Source: an uncultured Clostridia bacterium (GTDB lineage: Bacteria; Bacillota; Clostridia; Oscillospirales; Oscillospiraceae). From it: a DNA stretch of 10,013 nt. The position numbers were made by a program, and so were the translations under genes. Numbering within the stretch: position 1 is the stretch's first letter; each line of letters opens with the position of its first letter. The notes under the pieces were generated by a model. It made no database searches. It was not told the DNA's origin and saw only the letters and a program-made list of their open reading frames with translations. Location of the stretch: positions 1 to 10,013 of the forward strand of contig CALZAG010000048.1 in assembly GCA_945613045.1 (NCBI GenBank), in the 5' to 3' direction. Shown piece after piece: positions 1 through 6,010 of the stretch.

Positions 1-274
1 CCTTCTCCTCTGTGCGCCGGTCAATAACGCGCTGCGCACTGGAGCTTACGCTGCGCGGCTCCGGCTCCGGAGCTTCCTCCGGCTCTGTCTCATAGCCCTC
101 CGTTTCGCGCAGGATGGCTTCCAGTTCCGGATCGAAGATGCTCTTGAACGCCCCGGAGGTGCTTTCGAGTATGGTGCTCTCCTCCGAGCCTTTGCCGAGC
201 CGCTCCTCGATATCGTCCTTTTTTATAACGACGGTTTCGTCCGTGTCAAGTCTGTTTTTCTTATTGTCGCTCAT
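1..274 (-). CDS. Acidic soluble protein of unknown function, N-terminal part (runs off left edge)
   Basis: An open frame starts at the ATG at 274-272 and is still open at base 1, giving 91 residues of a longer protein. It begins MSDNKKNRLDTDETVVIKKD. The visible part is hydrophilic and strongly acidic, with a Pro/Glu-rich stretch around residues 68-76 (EPEEAPEPEP) and no signal peptide or membrane segment. The start overlaps the stop of the upstream membrane-protein gene as ATGA (274-271), and an AGGA-type ribosome binding site lies inside the end of that gene, so translational coupling is likely. I do not recognise the family. The low-complexity acidic start may be a linker leading into a domain outside the window. 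The reading frame is well supported by the overlap and by codon use like its neighbours; the function is unknown. Confidence 0.7.
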   Translation of the reverse strand, partial: MSDNKKNRLDTDETVVIKKDDIEERLGKGSEESTILESTSGAFKSIFDPELEAILRETEGYETEPEEAPEPEPRSVSSSAQRVIDRRTEEK

Positions 275-957
275 ACTTCCTGGATATCTCCTGTCGTCTC
301 GCCGTCTTCGGGAGCAACGGCTGCGGGTTCTTCATTATTTATAAGGATATCTATCGTCTGCTGCTCGTCGGAGCTTGCTCTCTCGGCCGCAAAATCGCGT
401 TTTTTCATTGCAAAGCATATGAGAAGCAGCGACATCATAACGCACAGCACCGAGATCTCCGGAAGCCAGTCGCCGAGGCTCATGGCGTTTTCGTTGGCAA
501 GCAGGGTGTTCCTGTCCTCAACGAAAATGTGGTACAGCAGCGGCAGTCCGAAAAGGGGCGCCAGCAGCCATTTCGTGCGTATCACGCCGAACACCGTCGC
601 GGTATAGATGAGGGCGACCGCCAGATAAAGGCATATGCAGAGTATCATATGTATCACGCTGTCAAAGCTCAGCGCCTTTATTATGAAAAACACTACGCCC
701 AGCACCACCGGGATAAAGCTCAGGCTGAAAAAGCGCCTGCCCATGTAGATTATCACCGCGACAAACAGAAGGCAGCTTACTATGGGCAGCAGTATCTGCG
801 TAAGCATAAACTCGGCGGTCTGATTTGCCCAGAAGCCCCAGTAACCGAGAAGCCGGCAAAGCACGGAAAGCAGCATGAAAAACGCCGACAGCTTCACGAA
901 AACATTCTTCCTGCTCACCGAATATCTGAGCTTTTCTCTTTTCGTATTCTCGTCCAT
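271..957 (-). CDS. Six-span integral membrane protein of unknown function
   Basis: This 228-residue protein starts with a short basic cytoplasmic segment (residues 1-18, rich in Lys/Arg). About six hydrophobic spans follow, near residues 19-40, 50-72, 77-95, 101-126, 129-146 and 165-184. After the last span comes KKR, then a soluble acidic tail of about 40 residues (186-228, many Glu/Asp). Basic residues flanking spans and the acidic tail suggest that both ends face the cytoplasm. I recognise no catalytic or transport motif and give no function. It is the second gene of a leftward operon: its ATG lies 20 bases after the stop of the M29 aminopeptidase gene and is preceded by a GAGGATGAGGAT purine-rich ribosome binding region. 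Its TGA overlaps the next start as ATGA. The acidic tail resembles in composition the start of the next protein, so the two could be partners, but that is inference. Confidence 0.8.
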   Translation of the reverse strand: MDENTKREKLRYSVSRKNVFVKLSAFFMLLSVLCRLLGYWGFWANQTAEFMLTQILLPIVSCLLFVAVIIYMGRRFFSLSFIPVVLGVVFFIIKALSFDSVIHMILCICLYLAVALIYTATVFGVIRTKWLLAPLFGLPLLYHIFVEDRNTLLANENAMSLGDWLPEISVLCVMMSLLLICFAMKKRDFAAERASSDEQQTIDILINNEEPAAVAPEDGETTGDIQEV

Positions 958-977
958 ATCCTCATCCTCGCCTTATC

Positions 978-2204
978 TCAGAACGCCCAGTTCCCGTTTT
1001 TGAATATCTGCACGGTCTCGCCGCTTTCGGTAGTGCCCGTGATGTCCAGATCCTCCGAGCCTATCATGAAGTCCTCGTGTATCATGGACATATTGATGCC
1101 CATTTCACGGCACTGCTCGAGCGTGTATTTGTCAAAGTTCCTGATGCAGTTTGCGAAGCCGTCGCCCAGCGCGAGATGGCAGGCGGCGTTTTCGTCAAAC
1201 AGGGTGTTATAAAACATTATCCCGCTGTTGCGGATGGGGCTGTCATATGGAACGAGGGCGCACTCGCCGAGCATCCCGGCTCCCTCGTCCATGCTCACCA
1301 GAGTCCTGAGCGCCTCCTCGCCCTTTTCGGCGCGGACCTCGCTCACCCTGCCGTTTTCAAAGCGGATGCTGAAATTTTCTATCATCGTGCCGCGGTAGGA
1401 CAGCGGCCTTGTCGAGTAAACGATGCCCTCCGCCTCGCCCTTCATGGGGCTTGTGAAGACCTCCTCGCTGGGGATGTTGGGGTTGAAGGTCACTCCCGCG
1501 CCGAGAGTTTCCTCAGCTCCTGCCATAAACTGTGCCTCGGGTATGAGGCCGACGGTTAAGTCGGTGCCGTTTGAGGAGCAGTAATGCAGGCGGCGCAGCT
1601 TCAGCGCGTTTAGATGCCCGCAGCGGCTCTTGAGCTCCGCGTTATGCGCACGCCAGGCCGCAACGCCGTCATGCTCCGCGCGTGAGGTATAGAGTATAGC
1701 CTCCCACAGCTTCTCGACTGCTTCGTCCCCGGACAGCTCGGGAAAGACCTTTTTCGCCCACTTTTTCCCGGGCACTGCGGCGATGCACCACTGGTATTTG
1801 TTCTCCATGGAGTCGCGGATGGGCTTTATGACGCCCCAGCGCATCTGCACGCTTTTTCCCCACTTCTCCTGGTCGAGCGCATCGAGCCCCGCGGGGTCGG
1901 CCGATTCGAGGTATATCATGGCGGGCAGAGTTTCCGCCCTGTGCAGCAGGCGCTGCTTCTCCCAATCGGGGATGGTTCCGAGACGCTCAAGGCTCTGATA
2001 CTGAACGTGCAGGAGCTTCAGCGGCTGGTGGGTCCACTCGACCCTGACCTCGGCCGCTCCCGCCCTGTAGCACTCCCCGACCACCAGCTCGACAAATTCC
2101 GGCTGGTCAAGCTCGGCAGAGATAATGACGTCCTGCCCGGCCTGTATATTCACGCCCACGCGGACGATAAGCTCCGCGTAGCCTTTGAGTTTTTCCCCGT
2201 CCAT
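978..2204 (-). CDS. M29-family metallo-aminopeptidase (AmpS/PepS/AmpT type)
   Basis: This 408-residue protein has the usual length of family M29 (thermophilic aminopeptidases), cytoplasmic dimetal enzymes that remove N-terminal residues from peptides. The expected metal-site motifs are visible in order: PSEEVFTSP (Glu248), GMLGECALVP (Glu314), HLALG (His343) and MIHEDFMIG (His376, Asp378). By alignment to my recollection of AmpS/AmpT, the position seven residues after the first His is normally a catalytic Tyr; here it is Phe350. No signal peptide is seen. The start ATG at 2204-2202 is preceded by AAGGAAG at the right distance. The gene is the first of a leftward operon with a membrane protein 20 bases downstream. 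The likely role is intracellular peptide turnover. The family is certain; substrate preference cannot be told from the sequence. Confidence 0.93.
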   Translation of the reverse strand: MDGEKLKGYAELIVRVGVNIQAGQDVIISAELDQPEFVELVVGECYRAGAAEVRVEWTHQPLKLLHVQYQSLERLGTIPDWEKQRLLHRAETLPAMIYLESADPAGLDALDQEKWGKSVQMRWGVIKPIRDSMENKYQWCIAAVPGKKWAKKVFPELSGDEAVEKLWEAILYTSRAEHDGVAAWRAHNAELKSRCGHLNALKLRRLHYCSSNGTDLTVGLIPEAQFMAGAEETLGAGVTFNPNIPSEEVFTSPMKGEAEGIVYSTRPLSYRGTMIENFSIRFENGRVSEVRAEKGEEALRTLVSMDEGAGMLGECALVPYDSPIRNSGIMFYNTLFDENAACHLALGDGFANCIRNFDKYTLEQCREMGINMSMIHEDFMIGSEDLDITGTTESGETVQIFKNGNWAF

Positions 2205-2237
2205 GTATTTTTACTTCCTTAATGCTTTATAATCTTC

Positions 2238-2252
2238 GCCGCGGTGCGCGGC
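2238..2252. other. Short GC-rich hairpin in the 5' leader of the M29 operon
   Basis: GCCGCG and CGCGGC form a perfect six-base-pair stem around a GTG loop. If the minus-strand promoter at 2267-2295 is right, the hairpin lies in the leader between the transcription start (near 2260) and the ribosome binding site (near 2214-2220). It is not followed by a proper T-tract on the minus strand, so it is not a terminator there. It may stabilise the transcript or modulate translation, or it may be chance. Confidence 0.35.
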
Positions 2253-2266
2253 TTTGTTATTAAGTT

Positions 2267-2295
2267 ATTTTATCACATAAGTTACAATATTACTA
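2267..2295 (-). promoter_or_regulatory. Candidate promoter of the M29 operon (extended -10)
   Basis: On the minus strand there is an extended -10, TGATAAAAT (2275-2267). A weak -35 match, TAGTAA (2295-2290), lies 17 bases upstream. The region is AT-rich and sits about 60 bases before the aminopeptidase start. The extended -10 is the main support; the -35 matches consensus at only three of six positions. Confidence 0.45.
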
Positions 2296-2312
2296 CATTT
2301 TTATTGACGCGC

Positions 2313-2328
2313 CGGAAATTTTTTTCCG
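2313..2328. promoter_or_regulatory. Inverted repeat between divergent promoters, possible operator
   Basis: CGGAAA and TTTCCG form a perfect six-base inverted repeat around TTTT. It lies between the leftward M29 promoter and the rightward promoter of the coiled-coil gene, just upstream of the latter's -35. The position would suit a regulator binding site, but such a short AT-rich palindrome could be chance and no regulator gene is nearby. Confidence 0.25.
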
Positions 2329-2339
2329 ACAAATTCATA

Positions 2340-2368
2340 TTGAGTTAATAAGTATCCTGTAATATAAT
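2340..2368 (+). promoter_or_regulatory. Sigma-A-type promoter of the coiled-coil protein gene
   Basis: TTGAGT (2340-2345) and a perfect TATAAT (2363-2368) are separated by exactly 17 bases. Transcription would begin around 2375, which makes the ATG at 2377 too close to be the translation start and supports the ATG at 2401. Confidence 0.75.
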
Positions 2369-2400
2369 TTATTATTATGGTTTTTCAAAAGGGTGAGCGT

Positions 2401-3705
2401 ATGATCTCTAAAAATCAGTGGAGGATAATTGCCCTTACGGCCGCCGCTGCGCTGCTTATCGTTGCCTTTCTGACCGGTGTTACGGGCTTCATGGACAACA
2501 TGAACGCAGTCAAGGAAGCAGGGAACGCATATACGGAGTTCCATGACGAGCTGGAAAGCCTGAGAGAAAACGACGGAAAGCTTGCCGAGGGCAAGTCCGA
2601 ATATGAAAGCGCCAAGTCCGCATACGATTCGGAATACGCGGCCTACGAGGCCGAGTACGGCGAATATGAGGCCGCCGACCGTAAGTATAACGAGGACGTT
2701 CTGGAATACAACCGTCAGCTCATAGCGTACAGCGTGAGCAAAAACGCCCTGAGCGGCAGCGGCGCAAGCGCCCTGAGCGAGGGCAAAAGTCAGCTCGAGG
2801 CCGGCTGGGCGGCCTACAATGAGGGCAAGGCGGCCTACGACGCGGGAGCCGAGGAATTTCAGAAGCAAAAGCAGGAATACGAAAAAGGCGTGAGCATGTA
2901 TGAGTACATGCTAAGCGCCATTGAGGGTCTCGAGGCCAGCGGCATGAGCCATGAGCAGGCGCTTCAGGCCGTAGGCGCCCAGGCGGGCATAGAGCTCAGC
3001 GATGAATACATCGCCGAAATGAAGGCGGGGCTTGACACGGCTCAGGCGCTTATCCCCGAGGCGGAGGCCAGGCTTGCCGAAGGCAAGGCACAGCTTGACG
3101 CGGCATACGACAAGCTCATGCAGGGCGAGGCCGGACTTGAGGCCGCCGAGGCGCAGATAGCGGCCGCGAAGGCTCAGCTCGAGGCCGTAGGCAGCAGCAT
3201 CGCGCAAGGCCCCGAGAGGCTTGACGCGGACGGCAAGGCCGTCAGCGAGACCAAGGCCGCCCTTGAGGAGAAAAAGTCCGCCCTTGACGCCGAGGCCGAG
3301 GAGCTTTCAGTGTATGAGGACATTCAGGAGAAGGTCAGCCGCGCAAGGGACAAGCTCATCGACGAGGGCTTCGGCACGGCGCAGGACGATACCGCAAAGC
3401 TGCTCAGCTCCGCCGGTGAGCATGAAGATAAGCTGCACGGCGAATATATGAGGAGCCTCATATCCTATATCCTGACCTATGCGGGGCATATTCTTGCCGT
3501 CGCCGCCGCTGTCGCCGCTCTGCTGCTGCTCAGGAAGAAAAAGCAGCCGGCGGCAATGAAGCTGAGCTGCGCCGCCGTTGTTCTGGGCGTCGTCAGCGTT
3601 GTCGCGTCCATTGTGTTCGGCGATTTGTCCACCCTTGCCTTCGCCGCTGCGGTGTGCGCCGCCGCGGGCGTGGGTCTGTCAAGAGAGCCTTCTGAGGACG
3701 CATAA
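2401..3705 (+). CDS. Membrane-anchored long coiled-coil protein with heptad aromatic repeats
   Basis: The protein has 434 residues. An N-terminal membrane anchor (about 8-30) is followed by a charged, Ala/Glu/Tyr-rich region of about 310 residues, and then by three C-terminal hydrophobic spans (about 354-377, 387-406 and 409-425, with the basic RKKKQ between the first two). The middle is strongly heptad-patterned. Tyr falls at 68, 75, 82, 89, 96, 103 and 110. Leu or an aromatic falls at 132, 139, 146, 153, 160 and 167. Leu/Ile falls at 225, 232, 239, 246, 253 and 260. The pattern (for example AEGKSEY, AEGKAQL) resembles the extracytoplasmic coiled coils of YhgE/Pip-like and some MMPL or FtsX-type membrane proteins, but no transport domain is present. 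The region between first and second anchors probably lies outside the membrane. A longer frame opens at 2377, but the promoter would make that start nearly leaderless. ATG 2401 has a GGGTGAG purine-rich site just upstream. The gene is monocistronic with its own promoter and terminator. Function is unknown. Confidence 0.85.
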   Translation: MISKNQWRIIALTAAAALLIVAFLTGVTGFMDNMNAVKEAGNAYTEFHDELESLRENDGKLAEGKSEYESAKSAYDSEYAAYEAEYGEYEAADRKYNEDVLEYNRQLIAYSVSKNALSGSGASALSEGKSQLEAGWAAYNEGKAAYDAGAEEFQKQKQEYEKGVSMYEYMLSAIEGLEASGMSHEQALQAVGAQAGIELSDEYIAEMKAGLDTAQALIPEAEARLAEGKAQLDAAYDKLMQGEAGLEAAEAQIAAAKAQLEAVGSSIAQGPERLDADGKAVSETKAALEEKKSALDAEAEELSVYEDIQEKVSRARDKLIDEGFGTAQDDTAKLLSSAGEHEDKLHGEYMRSLISYILTYAGHILAVAAAVAALLLLRKKKQPAAMKLSCAAVVLGVVSVVASIVFGDLSTLAFAAAVCAAAGVGLSREPSEDA

Positions 3706-3711
3706 AAGCGC

Positions 3712-3745
3712 AAAATTACCGTGATGCTCATCACGGTAATTTTTT
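3712..3745 (+). terminator. Intrinsic terminator after the coiled-coil gene
   Basis: A perfect 14-base-pair stem (3712-3725 with 3730-3743) encloses the loop GCTC. It begins six bases after the stop codon and is followed by a run of T (3740-3745). The A-run on the left arm could also give weak termination on the minus strand. Confidence 0.92.
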
Positions 3746-3766
3746 GCATACATATCATCGTTTCCG

Positions 3767-3795
3767 TTGCAGCGTCCTGATTATTGTGATAGAAT
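3767..3795 (+). promoter_or_regulatory. Candidate promoter of the GH13-NimA unit
   Basis: TTGCAG (3767-3772) is followed 17 bases later by TAGAAT (3790-3795), which is preceded by TGA to make an extended -10. Transcription would start near 3802, about 13 bases before the AGGAGA ribosome binding site. It lies directly after the upstream terminator, so the unit needs its own promoter. Confidence 0.6.
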
Positions 3796-3826
3796 TAGAT
3801 AAAAATTTTTGCTCAGGAGAAAGCTT

Positions 3827-5497
3827 ATGGAGAAAAAGTGCTGGTATAAGGAAATGGCCGTATATCAGATCTGGTGCCGCTCGTTCTGCGACGGCAACGG
3901 CGACGGTATCGGCGACCTGTGGGGCGTTTTGTCGAAGCTGGACTACATCGCCTCGCTCAATGTCGACGGCATATGGTTTTCGCCCCTTTATCCCTCCCCC
4001 AACTCCGACTACGGCTACGACATATCCGATTACAAAAGCATCCATCCGGATTTCGGAGATCTGGAGATATTCAAAAAGGTGCTCGACGGCGCGCATGAGC
4101 GCGGTCTGCGGGTATTCATGGACCTGGTCGTCAACCACACCTCCGATGAGCACCCCTGGTTTATCGAGAGTAAAAAGGGCACGGACAATCCCTATCACGA
4201 TTACTACTACTGGCGCAAAGGCAAGGGGAAAAAGCGCCCGCCCAACAACTGGGACAGTCTGTTCGAGGGCGGCGCCTGGGAGTATGACAAAAACCTCGAC
4301 GAGTGGTACCTCCACATCTTTTCCAAAAAGCAGCCCGACCTCAACATGGCAAACCCCAAGGTGCGCGAGGAGGTCAAGGACATCATGCGCTTCTGGCTGG
4401 ACATGGGCGTCGACGGCTTCCGCGAGGACGTTATAACCTATATCTCCAAGGCCGAGGGCCTGCCGAGCGCGAAGGTCAAGCTCCCCGCCGCGACGGGTAT
4501 GCAGTATTACACCAATCTCCCCAAGGTGCACGACTACCTTGCCGAATTCAAGCACGATGTACTGGACTTTTACGATTGCTTCACCGTGGGCGAGGGACCG
4601 CGCATGGAGCCCGACGTGGCGCTCAGCTACGTCCGCGAGGGCAAGGACAAGGTGCTGGACATGATGATAAACTTCTCCCACATGGAGGCAGACTGCTTCA
4701 TCACCGACTTTATCCAGAGACCCTTTGACCTTATAAAGCTCAAAAAAGCCTTCACAAAATGGCAGAAGGCCATGTACGGCAAGGGCTGGAACGCCCTTTA
4801 CATGGAAAACCACGATCATCCGCGCGTGATAAGCCGCTACGGCAGCGAAAAATACCGCGTTGAAAGCGGCAAGAGCATCGCCGCGAGCTATCTGTTCCAG
4901 CGCGGCACGCCCTTTGTCTATCAGGGTCAGGAGATCGGTATGCTCAACACGCCGCTCGGAAGCCTTGACGAGTACAAGGACATCATGACCCACAACAACG
5001 CCCGCATCGCCAGGAGCCTCGGTCTGGGCAAAAGCACCGTGCTGAAGCTTGCGCAGAAGGCCTCGCGCGACAATGCAAGGACCTGTATGCAGTGGTCGGA
5101 CGCGCCCAACGCCGGCTTCACCGAGGGCTCGCCGTGGTTCGTCGTAAACGACAATTACCGTAAGATAAACGTCGAAAGCCAGCAGAACGATCCCGACAGC
5201 CTGCTGAATTTCTACCGCGACGCGCTGCAGTTCAGGCGCGATAACCCCGTCGTCGTTTACGGCGACTATGTCGAGCACCTGCCCAAAAGCCGTGAGCTTT
5301 TTGTCTATGAGCGCAACCTCGCGGGTAAAAAGCTGCTGGTTATCTGCTCGTATTCGGAAAAGCCCGTGCGCTTTGACGCCCCCGAGGGCATACACCTTGA
5401 CGAGGGCAAGCAGGTATTCGGAAACTACGAGAACAACTTTGTGATATCAAACGGCTTTACCACAAGACCGTACGAAATGAGGGTGTATCTGTTTTGA
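3827..5497 (+). CDS. GH13 alpha-glucosidase, oligo-1,6-glucosidase type
   Basis: This 556-residue protein has the length and motifs of GH13 exo-glucosidases (oligo-1,6-glucosidase / alpha-glucosidase / trehalose-6-phosphate hydrolase group). An N-terminal TIM barrel carries a calcium-loop motif DGNGDGIGD (22-30), DYGYDI (61-66), DLVVNHTSD (99-107) and QPDLN (169-173). The predicted nucleophile is Asp201 in GFREDV, the acid/base is Glu256 in TVGEGP, and the transition-state stabiliser is Asp330 in ENHDHPR. A beta-sandwich domain fills about the last 80 residues. Val202 after the nucleophile is typical of enzymes acting on alpha-1,6 links rather than strict maltases. There is no signal peptide, so it should act in the cytoplasm on imported isomalto- or malto-oligosaccharides. 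ATG 3827 is chosen over the TTG at 3809 because AGGAGA (3815-3820) lies six bases before it. The last base of the stop is the first base of the next gene. No sugar transporter or regulator is adjacent. The family is certain; the exact substrate is not. Confidence 0.93.
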   Translation: MEKKCWYKEMAVYQIWCRSFCDGNGDGIGDLWGVLSKLDYIASLNVDGIWFSPLYPSPNSDYGYDISDYKSIHPDFGDLEIFKKVLDGAHERGLRVFMDLVVNHTSDEHPWFIESKKGTDNPYHDYYYWRKGKGKKRPPNNWDSLFEGGAWEYDKNLDEWYLHIFSKKQPDLNMANPKVREEVKDIMRFWLDMGVDGFREDVITYISKAEGLPSAKVKLPAATGMQYYTNLPKVHDYLAEFKHDVLDFYDCFTVGEGPRMEPDVALSYVREGKDKVLDMMINFSHMEADCFITDFIQRPFDLIKLKKAFTKWQKAMYGKGWNALYMENHDHPRVISRYGSEKYRVESGKSIAASYLFQRGTPFVYQGQEIGMLNTPLGSLDEYKDIMTHNNARIARSLGLGKSTVLKLAQKASRDNARTCMQWSDAPNAGFTEGSPWFVVNDNYRKINVESQQNDPDSLLNFYRDALQFRRDNPVVVYGDYVEHLPKSRELFVYERNLAGKKLLVICSYSEKPVRFDAPEGIHLDEGKQVFGNYENNFVISNGFTTRPYEMRVYLF

Positions 5498-5973
5498 TGA
5501 GACGGCATGACCGAGCCATAACGGAGCCTGAGAGCATCCGTGCGCTTATCGAAAGCTGCGATACCATACGTCTGGGCTTTTGCGACGGAAACGTCCCCTA
5601 CATCGTGCCGCTCTCCTTCGGCTTTGAGGAAAACGGCGGCGTGTTCACCTTCTATGTCCACGGGGCAAGGGAGGGCCGGCGGCACGAGCTGGCCAAAAGA
5701 TCGCCGCATGTGTGCGTCGAGGCCGACGTATGCCGCGCCTTTGTCGTTAAAGCCGACGGCAGCCAGACCGCCGATTACAAAAGCTTCATCGGCTGGGGCG
5801 AGATATGCGAGGTCAGCGGCGAGGAGGCTCGAAAGGGACTTGAGCTTCTGTGCCGCCACTGCGGCTTTGACTCCGTGGGCTGCTCTGAAAAAGTCATCGA
5901 GGCGACCTGCGTTGAGAAGATAACGGTACGCGAATTCACCGCTAAGGAGCGCTTCAAGCCCGCTTCACTCTGA
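5497..5973 (+). CDS. NimA-like / pyridoxamine 5'-phosphate oxidase-related flavin-binding protein
   Basis: The 158-residue protein begins MRRHDRAIT, the classic start of NimA-family proteins, and continues with LGFCDGNVPYIVPLSFGF (26-43), FYVHGAREGRRHELAKRSP (52-70) and YKSFIGWGEICEV (94-106). These match the split-barrel FMN-binding fold of the PNPOx-like superfamily. Some members, the Nim proteins, reduce or sequester 5-nitroimidazole drugs; most chromosomal homologues have no proven substrate, so resistance should not be assumed. The start is the ATG at 5497, which shares its A with the GH13 stop (TGATG). An in-frame TTG at 5494 is less likely. A GAGGG site lies about 13 bases upstream, too far to be strong, so initiation probably relies on translational coupling. 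Eight Cys residues, including CRHC (119-122), are many for the size. Confidence 0.88.
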   Translation: MRRHDRAITEPESIRALIESCDTIRLGFCDGNVPYIVPLSFGFEENGGVFTFYVHGAREGRRHELAKRSPHVCVEADVCRAFVVKADGSQTADYKSFIGWGEICEVSGEEARKGLELLCRHCGFDSVGCSEKVIEATCVEKITVREFTAKERFKPASL

Positions 5974-5979
5974 TATATG

Positions 5980-6010
5980 AAAAATTGCTGCCCATGGGCA
6001 GCAATTTTTT
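5980..6010. terminator. Bidirectional intrinsic terminator between convergent units
   Basis: Arms 5980-5993 and 5996-6009 are complementary, with a CCCATGGG centre, so the real loop is probably CATG on a 13-base-pair stem. Six T (6005-6010) follow on the plus strand and five T on the minus strand, so it can end both the GH13-NimA transcript and the leftward hydrolase-transporter transcript. It begins seven bases after the NimA-like stop, and its last base is the first base of the EamA stop codon complement. Confidence 0.92.

Noticed and set aside
529..1212. A 227-codon plus-strand open frame opposite the membrane protein and the end of the M29 gene
   Set aside because: It spans two genes of the opposite strand and has the Arg/His-rich composition typical of antisense translation.
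2238..2252. The GC hairpin read as a plus-strand terminator (followed by TTTGTTATT)
   Set aside because: No plus-strand gene ends before it, the T-tract is interrupted, and the stem is only six base pairs.
2335..2868. A 177-codon minus-strand frame opposite the coiled-coil gene, with hydrophobic character
   Set aside because: The apparent membrane-like protein is the complement of the repetitive Ala/Glu-rich coding sequence; it has no ribosome binding site and crosses the plus-strand promoter.
2600..3300. Possible tandem DNA repeats within the coiled-coil gene
   Set aside because: The repeated GAGGCC/GCCGAG/AAGGC words reflect the heptad protein pattern and codon bias. Units are not identical at DNA level, so this is a protein-level repeat rather than a tandem array.
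3755..5395. A 546-codon open frame on the minus strand covering most of the GH13 gene
   Set aside because: It lies antisense to an unmistakable GH13 coding sequence. Its openness comes from the GC-rich codon use of the real gene, which rarely has TTA, CTA or TCA in the relevant phase. Its protein resembles no family I recognise.
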